A DNA stretch of 64,000 nt from CAVQXR01 sp046330455. GTDB lineage: Bacteria > Actinomycetota > Thermoleophilia > Gaiellales > Gaiellaceae. Made by a program: the position numbers and the translations under genes. The notes under the pieces are model-generated. The model worked only from the letters and a program-made list of their open reading frames with translations, was not told the origin of the DNA and ran no database searches. How positions within the stretch are numbered: position 1 is the first letter of the stretch; every line of letters starts with the position of its first letter. The stretch spans positions 1 through 64,000 of the forward strand of contig JAXLSU010000012.1 in the NCBI GenBank assembly GCA_046330455.1, in the 5' to 3' direction. This document shows, piece by piece, positions 1 to 8,661 of this stretch.

Positions 1-35
1 GGCGTGCTTCGGGTACACGGCGTAGCGCCGATGCA

Positions 36-41
36 TACCAT
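36..41 (+). promoter_or_regulatory. -10 element (TACCAT) of leaderless type before MFS gene
   Basis: TACCAT ends 8 nt before the GTG at 50, so the predicted transcript start lies within 1-2 nt of the start codon. No Shine-Dalgarno sequence and no -35 are visible. The same geometry recurs at other genes here. Confidence 0.5.
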
Positions 42-49
42 CGCCCGCG

Positions 50-1285
50 GTGAGTGGTCGCAACCAGGCGGTCGGCGCGACGGAAGCACACGCTCCCACC
101 ACCTGGCTCACGCCGGGTGTGCGAGGGATCGGTACCGCAAGCCTTCTCTCCGACCTCGGTCACGAGGTCCCGACCGCTCTTCTACCGAGCTTCCTGACGG
201 CGACACTCGGTGCCCCTGCCAGCGCTCTCGGTCTGATCGAAGGCATCTCGGATGGCCTCGCTGGAGCGGCCCGCCTTGCGGGTGGTGCGCTCGCCGATGA
301 CCCCCACCGGCGTCGCGCCACGGCCGTCGGAGGCTACGCGGCCACGGCGGTTCTCTCCGGGCTGATCGGGGTCGCCACCACGGCCTGGCAGGTCGGCATC
401 CTCCGCGCCGGTGCCTGGACCGCTCGGGGCCTGCGTGTGCCGGCCCGGAACGCGTTGCTCGCCGACGCGGTACCCGCGCATGCATACGGGCGGGCCTACG
501 GCTTCGAGCGTGCGATGGACAACCTCGGGGCGGTATTCGGCCCGCTGCTCGCGCTCGGGCTGCTGGCGCTCGTGGGGGTGCGATCGGCGATCCTGATCTC
601 GATCATTCCCGGCGCCCTCGCTGCGGTCGCGGTCGTCTACGCGATCCGGGCCATCCCGCAGGAGACGCGACGCGAACGCCAACCGATCCGGTTACGCGTC
701 CGGCCGGTGCTGCGCGGCGATCTCGGGCGCCTCCTCGTCGCCGTGTCCGCCTTCGAGATCGGTAACGTCACCGCGACCCTGCTGATCCTCCGCACGAGCG
801 AGCTCCTCGAGCCCCAGCACGGGACGGAGAGCTCCACCAGGATCGCCGTCGCCCTCTACGTCGGCTACAACGTCGCCGCCACGCTGGCGAGCATCCCGGC
901 GGGCCATGTCGGCGACACGTTCGGAAAGCGGCGGGTATTCGGGCTCGGCGTCCTGTTGTTCCTCGCCGCCTATCTCGCCTTCGCGGTCGCCGGGCCCAGC
1001 ATCCTCCTGCTCGGCGTCGCGTTCGTGATCGCCGGGATCGCGATCGGCTGCGTCGAAACCGCTGAGCACGCCGCCGTTGCGTCGTTCGCGCCCGGCGAGC
1101 TCCGCGGGTCGGCGTTCGGGCTCCTGGCCGCCATGCAGAGCGTCGGCAACCTTGCCGCAAGCGCGGTCGCCGGGCTCGTTTGGAGCCTCGCCTCGCCCCG
1201 CGCCGCGTTCCTCTACCTCGCCGCGTGGATGATCGTCGCGCTCGCAGGGCTGGCGGTCGCGGTCAGCCGCCGCGCGTCCAGGTAG
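50..1285 (+). CDS. MFS transporter
   Basis: A 411-aa polytopic membrane protein of the major facilitator superfamily, about the usual length of a 12-helix permease. Long hydrophobic segments alternate with short Arg-rich loops. A cytoplasmic loop after helix 2 carries 'ADDPHRRR', and the second half has 'GHVGDTFGKRR', the position of the MFS loop A motif between helices 8 and 9. The C-terminal half ends in a short basic tail. The substrate cannot be told; the look is of a drug- or metabolite-efflux subfamily. Start GTG is chosen because a -10 hexamer stands 8 nt upstream. The gene is monocistronic and converges on the ThDP-enzyme gene, with a palindrome pair between them. Confidence 0.85.
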   Translation: MSGRNQAVGATEAHAPTTWLTPGVRGIGTASLLSDLGHEVPTALLPSFLTATLGAPASALGLIEGISDGLAGAARLAGGALADDPHRRRATAVGGYAATAVLSGLIGVATTAWQVGILRAGAWTARGLRVPARNALLADAVPAHAYGRAYGFERAMDNLGAVFGPLLALGLLALVGVRSAILISIIPGALAAVAVVYAIRAIPQETRRERQPIRLRVRPVLRGDLGRLLVAVSAFEIGNVTATLLILRTSELLEPQHGTESSTRIAVALYVGYNVAATLASIPAGHVGDTFGKRRVFGLGVLLFLAAYLAFAVAGPSILLLGVAFVIAGIAIGCVETAEHAAVASFAPGELRGSAFGLLAAMQSVGNLAASAVAGLVWSLASPRAAFLYLAAWMIVALAGLAVAVSRRASR

Positions 1286-1336
1286 CAGCGTCCAGTGTGG
1301 CCTCTCACAACGTTGCGCCCGAAACGCACGGGCGCT

Positions 1337-1419
1337 GTAGGGGCGGGATCTCATCCCGCCCGAGACGGTGCGCGCAGCGGGAACGGGCAGGTTGCGGGCC
1401 GGACAGGTCCGGCCCCTAC
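1337..1419. repeat. Inverted pair of REP-like palindromes
   Basis: Two palindromes of the family GTAGGGGC(C/G)GGAT...ATCC(C/G)GCCC lie in opposite orientation (1337-1362 and 1396-1419) between two convergent genes. Related copies occur at 23.7-23.9, 28.0-28.8 and 30.37 kb. The pair could also end transcription from both sides. Confidence 0.75.
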
Positions 1420-1432
1420 ATCCAGCTCAGCG

Positions 1433-3124
1433 TTACGGACGGCGGCGAGCGCACCGGAGCGCTGCGTCTCGCAGCCCGCGGGCAGCGCCTCTGCGCCGGG
1501 CCCGGCGGACGGCATGCCCGTCGTCGATTCGCGCCTCCACGAGCGTCACGCCGGGCGCCTCGAGCGCCCGGGCGAGCGAGGGCTCGAGCTCGCCCACGAG
1601 GCGCACGTACCCGACCCCGGCAGCCCGGGCGATCGCTTCGAGGTCGACGGCTGGTAGATCCGTGCCGAACGCGAACGCTGCCCGTCCAAGCTGCTCGCGA
1701 CGGATCAGCCCGTAGCGCCCGTCCGCGAGCACGACGACGGTGAGTCGGATCCCCTCGCGGGCCGCGGTCGCAAGTTCGAGCGGCGCGACCGCGAGGCCCC
1801 CGTCACCGACGATCGCCACCACGCGCCGCTCCGGAGCCGCGAGAGCGGCACCCACGGCCGCCGGCAGCCCGAACCCCATCGCCTGGAAGTCGGTCGGGGT
1901 CAGCAGCCCGCGCGGCGAGAGCACCGGGAGGTGCCGGCGCACGAGATACTGGTGCAGGCCCGAATCGGTCGCGACGACGGCATCACGCGGGAGGCAGCGT
2001 CGCAGCGCCCCAAAGAAGCTCGCGGTGTCGTCGGGGACGAGGTCGGGAAACCGCGGCTCCGGCGCTCCGCCCGGCCGCGCCGCCACGAGCGCCGACCGAG
2101 CCCGGGCGAGCTCCCCGTCCGGCCAGCCGCGTCGCGGCTGCAGAGACGAGGCCGCCAGGGCCGTGAGCAGCGCCGGCACGTCGCAGACGCCCGTGAGGCG
2201 CGCCGGGTAGTTTGCGCCCGGCACCGCCCTGTCGGCATCGATATGCACGAGTCTCTCCTCCGGGAGCCGCAGCCGGAATCCGGCCGAGCCGTTGTGGGCG
2301 AGCTTGCATCCGAGCACGAGCACGAGGTCGCATCGCGCCACGAGCGCGTTCAGCTCCTCGATTCCACCCCCGACGGGATCGAAGGGGAGAGACAGCGGAT
2401 GGTCTTCCGGCAGGACTCCTCGGGCGGAGGTCGTCGCGACCACGGGCGCTCCCAGGCGCTCGGCGAAGCTCGCCAGCGCCCCGGGCGCTCCGGCTGCTCC
2501 CTGCCCCACGTAGAGCAGGATCCTGTCGGCGCTCCCGAGCTCGCGAACGAGCCGGCGCACGAGCTCCTCCTGCGGCGCCTCCGGCTCCCCGGCGCTCACC
2601 GCGACCGGCACCGCCGCGAAGCCGGCGAGCGCCTCCGGGCCGAGCTCGAGCAGCACGGGGCCGGGCTCGCCCCGCACGGCGACCGTCACGGCCTCGCGAA
2701 CGGCCGGCGCGAGCTCGCCCGCGGCCGTCGCCCGCAGGGTCGCCTTGCAGACGGGACCGGCCATCGCGGCCTGGTCGACCGCCTGCAGCCGGAATGCCGA
2801 CCCCGGTCCCTCGGCGGGCGTCGAGGTGACGAGCACGAGCGGCACCGAATCGTGCCTCGCCTCGGCGAGCGCCGGCAGCGCGTAGGCAAAGCCGGGGCCG
2901 GGGATCGTCATGAGCACTCCGGGAGTACCGGATGTCCGGGCGTAGCCGCACGCCATCATCCCGGCCGCGAGCTCGCTCGTGGCAACGACGGTGTGCAGGC
3001 GCGACTCGCGCAGGGCGGAGAACAGCGCGACGTTCTGCGTCCCGGGCAATCCGAACACCACACGGACGCCGAGCGCGTCGAGCTGTGCACAGACGAGCCG
3101 GGGTCCGGAGAGCCGGCGCGTCAC
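1433..3124 (-). CDS. Thiamine diphosphate-dependent enzyme (acetolactate synthase/decarboxylase-like)
   Basis: A 563-aa protein with the three-domain build of the pyruvate oxidase/acetolactate synthase family: an N-terminal PYR domain (about 1-165) with the conserved cofactor-activating Glu at E51 in 'SELAAGMMACGYAR', a middle domain (about 185-325), and a C-terminal PP domain with the Mg-ThDP motif start GDG at 440-442. In place of the usual Asn of that motif there is D468 ('LADGRYG'), which is unusual. Start is GTG at 3124, whose GTGA overlaps the stop of the upstream ATP-grasp gene; the open frame upstream of it lies inside that gene and is ignored. The substrate is unknown: acetolactate synthase, oxo-acid decarboxylase or oxalyl-CoA-type enzymes are all possible. 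Confidence 0.8.
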   Translation of the reverse strand: MTRRLSGPRLVCAQLDALGVRVVFGLPGTQNVALFSALRESRLHTVVATSELAAGMMACGYARTSGTPGVLMTIPGPGFAYALPALAEARHDSVPLVLVTSTPAEGPGSAFRLQAVDQAAMAGPVCKATLRATAAGELAPAVREAVTVAVRGEPGPVLLELGPEALAGFAAVPVAVSAGEPEAPQEELVRRLVRELGSADRILLYVGQGAAGAPGALASFAERLGAPVVATTSARGVLPEDHPLSLPFDPVGGGIEELNALVARCDLVLVLGCKLAHNGSAGFRLRLPEERLVHIDADRAVPGANYPARLTGVCDVPALLTALAASSLQPRRGWPDGELARARSALVAARPGGAPEPRFPDLVPDDTASFFGALRRCLPRDAVVATDSGLHQYLVRRHLPVLSPRGLLTPTDFQAMGFGLPAAVGAALAAPERRVVAIVGDGGLAVAPLELATAAREGIRLTVVVLADGRYGLIRREQLGRAAFAFGTDLPAVDLEAIARAAGVGYVRLVGELEPSLARALEAPGVTLVEARIDDGHAVRRARRRGAARGLRDAALRCARRRP

Positions 3125-4371
3125 GCGCGGCCGCCGGCCGCGACGCGCCGAACCTGCGAAACGGCCCGCGCGAGCGCCGGGGCCGGATCGTCCCACCGCA
3201 GGATCGCTGGCCGGGCGCCCACAACCGATCGAAGCCAGGTCCCGAGCCCGAGCGCCTGCTCCTGCCGGAGCGCGCGAAGTGCACGGACGTCCTTCCCGAG
3301 AAAGACGAATCGCTCCCCGGTGCGGTATCCGGTGATCGGCTCGACCGGGAGCCCGAGCGCGTCCCGGTAGGCGAGGCCGCACACGTCGACGCCGCAGAGC
3401 GCGGCGAACTCGACGTACCACCAGGCGCGAGTGTTGATCTCGATGATTCGCAGCACCCCGTCCCGCTCGTCGCGCTTGAACTCGGCGCTGAAGATCCCCC
3501 GGTAGCCGACGTCCGCAAGGAACCGCTCGAGATCGGCAACCGCCTGCGAGGCCTCGGCGAGCGGGACGCTCACCATGATGCTCGAGTTCCCGAAGTCGAC
3601 CGGGTACATCCGCAACCGCCGCCGGGCGAACCGGGCCGCGACGACGCCGTGGCGATCGACGAACCCGTCGACGAAGTAGTGGGACGTGGCGGGCCCGGGG
3701 ACGTACTCCTGCAGCACGGCCGCGAGCCCGGCCTCCCGCATCTGTGCGAGCCGGTGCTCGGCGTCAGCCCGATCGGCGATCGGGAACGCCTTGCGGCGGA
3801 AGCGCCGGTTGAAGAGATCGGATCGTCGGGGCTTGAGGAAGTAGCCGGGCAGGTCGGTATCCGGAACGCTGCGCAGATCGTCCTCGTGCTCGACCCGGAT
3901 CGTGCGCGGCTGAGGAACCCCCGAACGCGCGGCGAGGTCCGAGAACGTCGCCTTGTCGATGAACGCGCCGAGGATCGACGGGGACGGAACGGACGAGGAG
4001 AACCGGCAGGAGGCTCCGTCGGCAAGGCCGGCGACGGCTTCCGTCCAGGGGTCGCTGCACGGTACGAGCACGCCGCGCGGGAGCGCGAGCCGATCCAGGA
4101 AGGCGGGAAGCTGCTCGGGTGCCGGAGCGCCCGGCGGAGCGTCCGGCAGCGTGTGCGCGAAGCGCGACGCGGCCGCAAGGTCTCCCCTGGGACCGACGAG
4201 GTACGCGCGGATGCCCGACCGGCCGAGGCAGCGTACGACGCCGAGCGCCGTCATGTCGGCGCCGAGGACGAGGGCGGGTGGGGCGTCCACGAGGACTGCC
4301 GGACGGCCCGTCCGGGCGCCGTCGGATGCGACCGGTGCCTCGCCGTTCGTTGCGGGAGTACGGGGGGTCAT
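3121..4371 (-). CDS. ATP-grasp carboxylate-amine ligase-like protein
   Basis: A 416-aa protein of the ATP-grasp superfamily (carbamoyl-phosphate-synthase/D-Asp-ligase-like). Residues 30-110 form a Rossmann-like preATP-grasp segment ('ALVLGADMTALGVVRCLGRSG'). The ATP-grasp fold follows, with 'LKPRRSD' and 'EYVPG' in the nucleotide-binding part and a Mg-binding 'EINTRAWWYVEF' near residue 325. ATG has an AGGAG a few bases upstream. The gene overlaps the following ThDP-enzyme gene by GTGA, so the two are coupled. They may form a small-molecule pathway with the divergent glycosyltransferase, but the substrate is not evident. Confidence 0.75.
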   Translation of the reverse strand: MTPRTPATNGEAPVASDGARTGRPAVLVDAPPALVLGADMTALGVVRCLGRSGIRAYLVGPRGDLAAASRFAHTLPDAPPGAPAPEQLPAFLDRLALPRGVLVPCSDPWTEAVAGLADGASCRFSSSVPSPSILGAFIDKATFSDLAARSGVPQPRTIRVEHEDDLRSVPDTDLPGYFLKPRRSDLFNRRFRRKAFPIADRADAEHRLAQMREAGLAAVLQEYVPGPATSHYFVDGFVDRHGVVAARFARRRLRMYPVDFGNSSIMVSVPLAEASQAVADLERFLADVGYRGIFSAEFKRDERDGVLRIIEINTRAWWYVEFAALCGVDVCGLAYRDALGLPVEPITGYRTGERFVFLGKDVRALRALRQEQALGLGTWLRSVVGARPAILRWDDPAPALARAVSQVRRVAAGGRA

Positions 4372-4520
4372 CTCGCTCCTCGTTTATATCGGCGGCGAAC
4401 CCCGACGGCTTCAGGACCGCGGCGAACGCACGGCGCGGGCTACGTTTCGCGCGTGCCTGCTCTCGCGCCCCGACCCCGGCGAGCCGCCCGGACGTACGCA
4501 GCCTCAGCGGAGACACGCCG

Positions 4521-5678
4521 GTGAGGATCGTCTTCCTGACCTTCGCGTTCCAGCACCCGGACATGCGGGGGTCGGCCCGTGCATATCACCTGCTGCGGGG
4601 GCTCGCGCCAGGGCACGAGGTGACGCTCCTCGCCCTCAGCGAGGTGCCCGTGCCCACTGAGGTACGGGAGGACGTGGCGAGCTTCGTCGAGCAGGTCGAG
4701 GTCTTCGAGACCGGCGGGCGTGCGTCCGGCCGGCGGGCGCGCCATCGCGCCTACCTCGACGGGATGGCGCGGATGCGCGAGACGCTCGCGCTGGCTCACG
4801 CGAAGCGGCCGTTCGACGTCGCCGTGCTGCACGGCAGGTCGTTGCTCCCCGTGTGGAAGGGGATTGGCGGCCTGCCGCTCGTTGCCGACATCTGCGACGC
4901 AGACTCGATGCGGATCCGCAAGCACGCGGCGACCGCACCGCTGCGGAGACGCCCGGAGCTTCTCGCCTACGCCGCGCTCGTGAGGCACCGTGAGCGCGGG
5001 CTCGCGCGGGCCACGCCGTGGGTCTCGTTCATCTCGGCCCGTGACCGTGAGGCGGTCATGGGCCCTGCGAGCCGGGCCGCCGTGATCCCGAACGGCGTCG
5101 ACCTCGAGCTCTGGCGCCGGACGACGGCCGCTCCCACCGGCGGGCAGCGCCTCGTGTTCAGCGGCGTCATGGACTACCGCCCGAACGAGGACGCTGCGAT
5201 CGTGCTCACGGACGGCGTACTCCCGCTCGTACGGGAGCGTGTGCCGGGGGCCGAGGCGGTGCTCGTCGGTCGCGATCCGCGCCCGGCGCTGCTCGACCGA
5301 GCCTCGCGTCCGGGTGTGACCATCACCGGCTACGTCGAGGACATCCGCCCCTACCTCGAGCAGGCGTCGCTCTTCGTTGCCCCGATGCGCTTCGCGTCCG
5401 GGCAGCAGAACAAGGTGCTCGAGGCGATGGCGATGGAAGTCCCCGTCGTCACGACACCCATCGTGGCAGCCGGGATGGAGATCGATGGGACGGCAGCCCC
5501 GCTCGTCGTCGTGGAGGGCACCGAGGCGATCGCGGCCGCGGTGGCTCGGCTCCTGCGCGACGACGGCGAGCGGCGGCGCCTGGCGGTCGCCGGCCGGCGC
5601 TTCGTCGAGCAGCACGCAGTGTGGGCCCGCAGCGCCGAGGCGCTCGAAGCGCTCTGCCGCGCTGCCGCCGCCGGGTAG
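4521..5678 (+). CDS. Glycosyltransferase family 4, exosortase-associated sugar-transferase type
   Basis: A 385-aa GT-B glycosyltransferase. The N-terminal half starts 'VRIVFLTFAFQHPDMRGSAR'. The C-terminal half has 'VIPNGVDLELW', 'FSGVMDYRPNEDA', the loop 'VEDIRPYL' and the nucleotide-sugar motif region 'QNKVLEAMAMEVPVV'. The phrase pattern GxMDYxPNxDA...QNKVLEAMAM is the hallmark of the PEP-CTERM/exosortase-associated sugar transferase family, although no exosortase is present here. GTG at 4521 is preceded by GGAGA at 4509-4513. The product is a cytoplasmic or membrane-peripheral enzyme building surface polysaccharide. It is divergent from the ATP-grasp/ThDP pair over about 150 bp. Confidence 0.85.
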   Translation: MRIVFLTFAFQHPDMRGSARAYHLLRGLAPGHEVTLLALSEVPVPTEVREDVASFVEQVEVFETGGRASGRRARHRAYLDGMARMRETLALAHAKRPFDVAVLHGRSLLPVWKGIGGLPLVADICDADSMRIRKHAATAPLRRRPELLAYAALVRHRERGLARATPWVSFISARDREAVMGPASRAAVIPNGVDLELWRRTTAAPTGGQRLVFSGVMDYRPNEDAAIVLTDGVLPLVRERVPGAEAVLVGRDPRPALLDRASRPGVTITGYVEDIRPYLEQASLFVAPMRFASGQQNKVLEAMAMEVPVVTTPIVAAGMEIDGTAAPLVVVEGTEAIAAAVARLLRDDGERRRLAVAGRRFVEQHAVWARSAEALEALCRAAAAG

Positions 5679-5681
5679 TCG

Positions 5682-6125
5682 CTACTCGGCGACGATCACG
5701 TCGCAGCCGGCGTGCTCCTTCACCGCTCCAGCGACGTCAGCGCCGAGCAGGCGGCCCAGGAAGCCGTGGTGGTGCGAGCCGAGCACGATCAGGTCGGCCT
5801 GCTGGTCGCGCGCAGCCTGCAGGATCACATCCGCCGGGTCGCCCGCAGCCCAGAGGTAGTCCGCCTCGACCCCCGCCTGCTCGATGCGGTCGCGGGCATG
5901 CCCGAGGCTCGCCTCGAGCTCCGCCGGCATCGCGAGGTCGAGCGGGCCCGCAGGCAGATCGTCGAGCGTTGCGAAGTTCGGCGGGATCGTCGGGTCGAGC
6001 GGCATCTCGAGCACGGCGGCGACGACCAACCGGCCATCCGTCGCCTTCGCCTCGTCGATGGCACGGTCGAGCGCCCGCCTGGCGGCGTCGTGGTCGTCCC
6101 AGCCGACGAGGATCACCGTGCCCAC
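5682..6125 (-). CDS. Universal stress protein (UspA family)
   Basis: A 147-aa single-domain Usp. It starts with the beta-1 strand 'GTVILVGWDDHDAARRAL', has the family's central strand 'DLIVLGSHHHGFLGRLLG', and ends 'GCDVIVAE'. The ATP-binding signature G-x2-G-x9-G-(S/T) is partly kept: the final position is Ala ('GADVAGAV'), so nucleotide binding may be altered. Start GTG is selected by fit to the family; a weak -10-like GATGCT lies 6 nt upstream, which suggests a leaderless transcript. It converges on the glycosyltransferase gene, with 3 nt between the stops. Confidence 0.85.
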   Translation of the reverse strand: MGTVILVGWDDHDAARRALDRAIDEAKATDGRLVVAAVLEMPLDPTIPPNFATLDDLPAGPLDLAMPAELEASLGHARDRIEQAGVEADYLWAAGDPADVILQAARDQQADLIVLGSHHHGFLGRLLGADVAGAVKEHAGCDVIVAE

Positions 6126-6151
6126 GAACGCAGCATCGCAGATCGGCGCGA

Positions 6152-6216
6152 GACCGTGCGGGCCCTCCGGGCCCGTGATCGCGGGTCCGGCCCGGCCGAG
6201 CCGGGCCGTCAGCCGC
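6152..6216. repeat. Two-hairpin palindromic repeat (copy of the 15.7-kb array unit)
   Basis: This stretch carries two nested palindromes, GGGCCCTCCGGGCCC and GGCCCGGCCGAGCCGGGCC, and matches the unit of the array at 15705-15948. It lies between usp and the sigma-factor gene. The rest of the 257-bp intergenic region has more GC palindromes and no gene. Confidence 0.7.
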
Positions 6217-6382
6217 CGGGCTCGGCCGGCTGCGACCCGCGCAGGAGCCGGGCAAAGCCCGACGGTCACGGCCTTAGCGCCGAGGGGAGGGAGCGCCGGG
6301 GCGGCCCGGAGGCGGCGAACGTCGGCCGCCCCGGCTCACTCTCAGGATCAGATGCCGGATCGCGAGGGAAACTTGCGGTGGT

Positions 6383-8134
6383 TCACCCGGATGATGCGAG
6401 AGCGCTGCAGCACCAGCCGACGACCCGTGGGAACGAAGCGTCGTCTCCGTCCGACCGGAACGCCTGGGTGATCCCGGCCTCGACCTCGACCTCGCCGGCT
6501 CCGTCGACCGGGACGTAGAGCCACTGGTCGCCCTGCTCCCACCCGACGAGCAGGCGCTCGCCGTCGGGCGACCAGGCCAGGCCGGCCAGGCGCCCGGGTA
6601 CCGCGAGCAGCACCCGGGCCTTCCTGCCGTCGAGTAGCGACAGCGTCGTCACGCCGGTCTGCTCGGAGAACGCCGCGTAGGCGATCGCAAGTGCCCCTGG
6701 ACGCACGGCGGCCGCGACGACCGCTCCGGTCGTGACGGGAACGCTCACACTCGCGACGAGCCTTCGCGGGGTGCGGAACAGGGCGATTCGATGCTCGGCC
6801 GCGGCGAGGACGTGCTTGCCGTCGGACGACCACTCGAGCACGGTCGGGACCGGCGCCCTCGGTGTCCGCCACAGCACCTTGCCGCCGGGACGGACGACGA
6901 CGACGCGCCCCTCCGGATCGGCGTAGGCCAGCACCGGATCGGGGCCTGGCCGCCAGGCCGGGACGGTCGGGGCAGCGGCTGCGGCGAGCTCGCGGTCGCC
7001 CGAGCCGTCACCCTCGACGACGCGGACGGACGTCCCCGCCGCGTAGGCGACGACCCCACCGTCCGTCGTCATCCGGGCGCCGTGGATGTCCGCGGCCTCG
7101 AGCGACCAGCGCACGTCGCCCGGAAACGCCTGGTCGAGAGCGGCGAGCGAGCCGTCGCCCCAGGCGAGGATCGCCTTGCCGGCCGGCGACCAGGCGGCAC
7201 CGTCGTAGTCGCCGATCCGTCTCGGCGTCCCGTTCGCCTCCACGGCCCAGACCCCCGGCGAGGGCGCCGCAAGGACAGACCCTCCCCCGGGGACCGCGAG
7301 CGGCGCGGCAGCGTCCGGCTCGGTCGCCGTCCCGACCGTCTGCTCGGTGCCGAGCCAGTCTCTGACCTGGTCGGCGATCGTCGATCCGGCCGAGCTCATC
7401 CCGATCGCGACGCCCGCGCCGACGAGCGCGAGCACGATGATCGGCTTCCAGGGAACGCGCACCTTCCGCGGCACCGGGTCGCGGACGACGAACGCCGCCC
7501 GTACGACGTCCCACGTGCGCTCCTCGGCGATGTGCTCGTTGGGTACCGGCTGCTGGAGCAGGAGGTTGCGAACGTCCTTCTCGCTCAGCTGCGCGCCGGC
7601 CAGGGCCTCGCGCAGGGAGTCGCGACCGCGCCGGAGCCTCGAGCCGACGAGCGAGCGGGGCGCCTCGAGCAGCTCGCCGATCTCGCCCGGCGAGTAGTCG
7701 AGCAGGTGGCGGAGCACGAGCACCACCCGCTGCTCCGGCGGCAGGGCGACGATGCCGGCGAAGAGCGCCTGGGCCTCGGGAGCCGCGTAGGGCGGCGGCG
7801 CCCCTGCACGCGCGCCGCCGGGAGGGACGTAGGACTCACCGGAGACCTGTGCTCGGGCGAGCTCGCCGCGCGCAGCATCGAGCGAGCGGCAGGCGACGAG
7901 CTGGTGCAGCCAGGGTGCGAAGGGCCGATCACCGTCGAAGCCGTCGAGCGTTCTCGTGGCGGCGAGGAACACCTCCTGGACGATCTCCTCGGCGAGGGCG
8001 TGATCGAGCAGCACGAGGTACGAGACGCGGTAGGCGCGCGGCCAGTGGGCCCGGAACAGCTCCTCGAGGTCGGAGATCGACCCGGCGCGGGCACGACGGA
8101 GCCAGGATCGCTCGTCCCGGTTGAGTCCCGCCAT
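6383..8134 (-). CDS. ECF-type sigma factor fused to a membrane anchor and beta-propeller domain
   Basis: A 583-aa fusion. Residues 15-85 are sigma-70 region 2 ('DLEELFRAHWPRAYRVSYL', 'AEEIVQEVFLAA'), residues 120-180 are region 4 with a helix-turn-helix ('LPPEQRVVLVLRHLLDYS'). A linker (185-228) follows, then one transmembrane helix at about 229-249 ('PWKPIIVLALVGAGVAIG'), then about 300 residues of WD40/TolB-like propeller with repeated 'AAWSPAGKAIL', 'LEWSSDGKHVL' and 'LAWSPDGERLL' blades. The sigma part should be cytoplasmic and the propeller outside. Family members normally encode such membrane propeller proteins separately from the sigma factor. No anti-sigma gene is adjacent, so the C-terminal part may be a built-in sensor or anchor. 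TATAGT lies 8 nt before ATG. Confidence 0.85.
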   Translation of the reverse strand: MAGLNRDERSWLRRARAGSISDLEELFRAHWPRAYRVSYLVLLDHALAEEIVQEVFLAATRTLDGFDGDRPFAPWLHQLVACRSLDAARGELARAQVSGESYVPPGGARAGAPPPYAAPEAQALFAGIVALPPEQRVVLVLRHLLDYSPGEIGELLEAPRSLVGSRLRRGRDSLREALAGAQLSEKDVRNLLLQQPVPNEHIAEERTWDVVRAAFVVRDPVPRKVRVPWKPIIVLALVGAGVAIGMSSAGSTIADQVRDWLGTEQTVGTATEPDAAAPLAVPGGGSVLAAPSPGVWAVEANGTPRRIGDYDGAAWSPAGKAILAWGDGSLAALDQAFPGDVRWSLEAADIHGARMTTDGGVVAYAAGTSVRVVEGDGSGDRELAAAAAPTVPAWRPGPDPVLAYADPEGRVVVVRPGGKVLWRTPRAPVPTVLEWSSDGKHVLAAAEHRIALFRTPRRLVASVSVPVTTGAVVAAAVRPGALAIAYAAFSEQTGVTTLSLLDGRKARVLLAVPGRLAGLAWSPDGERLLVGWEQGDQWLYVPVDGAGEVEVEAGITQAFRSDGDDASFPRVVGWCCSALASSG

Positions 8135-8142
8135 GCGCGCGG

Positions 8143-8148
8143 ACTATA
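8143..8148 (-). promoter_or_regulatory. -10 element TATAGT, near-leaderless
   Basis: TATAGT on the minus strand ends 8 nt before the ATG of the sigma-propeller gene. No Shine-Dalgarno sequence lies between them. Confidence 0.55.
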
Positions 8149-8193
8149 GGAGGACCGGCATCCGGTCGTAGGACAGCGGGGCCGTGTCCACCG

Positions 8194-8619
8194 TCACGAG
8201 CGACGCTCCGGGCGGCGCCGGACGGCCTCGACGTCTCCGGCCGCGGCCCGCTTCCGCCGCTCGAGATCGCCCTCGTCGACGAGCTGCCCGTCGCGCCCCA
8301 CGTACCCGTCCTTACCGCCGAGGATGAGCAGCACGAGCTCGTCGTCGCCGGCATTCCAGACCTGGCGCGGCGTCGTGGCCTCGACGTGCACGACGCCGCC
8401 GGGCCCGAGCTCGAAGGTCTCCCCGTCGACGAGGAACCCGGCCCGTCCCCGGTGCACGAAGTACAGCTCGTCCTGCCGCTCGTGGTAGTGGTGGAACCAC
8501 TCCGTGCCGGCCGGGAGGACGAGCGCGTTGACGCCGAACGCCGTGATCCCGAGCGGTTCCCGGAGCGGCCGGAAGAACCCGCGCTCGACCGCATCGATCG
8601 TCGTTCGTGCATGCGTCAC
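8194..8619 (-). CDS. Cupin-domain protein
   Basis: A 141-aa single cupin. The first cupin motif is 'WFHHYHERQDELYFVHRG' (two His, Glu as likely metal ligands) and the second is near 'HVEATTPRQVWNAG'. The N-terminal part carries 'LGITAFGVNA', a signature shared with two other cupins in this window (49493-49855 and 53285-53695). The C-terminus is a charged tail. Substrate unknown; such proteins are often isomerases, dioxygenases or sensors. Start GTG has TACGCT exactly 6 nt upstream, so a leaderless transcript is likely. It is 42 nt downstream of gltX on the same strand. Confidence 0.8.
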   Translation of the reverse strand: MTHARTTIDAVERGFFRPLREPLGITAFGVNALVLPAGTEWFHHYHERQDELYFVHRGRAGFLVDGETFELGPGGVVHVEATTPRQVWNAGDDELVLLILGGKDGYVGRDGQLVDEGDLERRKRAAAGDVEAVRRRPERRS

Positions 8620-8625
8620 GGAGAG

Positions 8626-8631
8626 AGCGTA
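8626..8631 (-). promoter_or_regulatory. -10 element TACGCT, leaderless
   Basis: TACGCT on the minus strand ends 6 nt before GTG 8619, placing the predicted transcript start on the start codon of the cupin gene. Confidence 0.5.
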
Positions 8632-8661
8632 CCGTTCCGGGCCCGAGAGCCCGCCGGCCGC

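Noticed and set aside
3125..3421. N-terminal extension of the ThDP enzyme by 99 residues
   Set aside because: It lies within the ATP-grasp gene in another frame and lacks similarity to the family; GTG 3124 gives the normal start.
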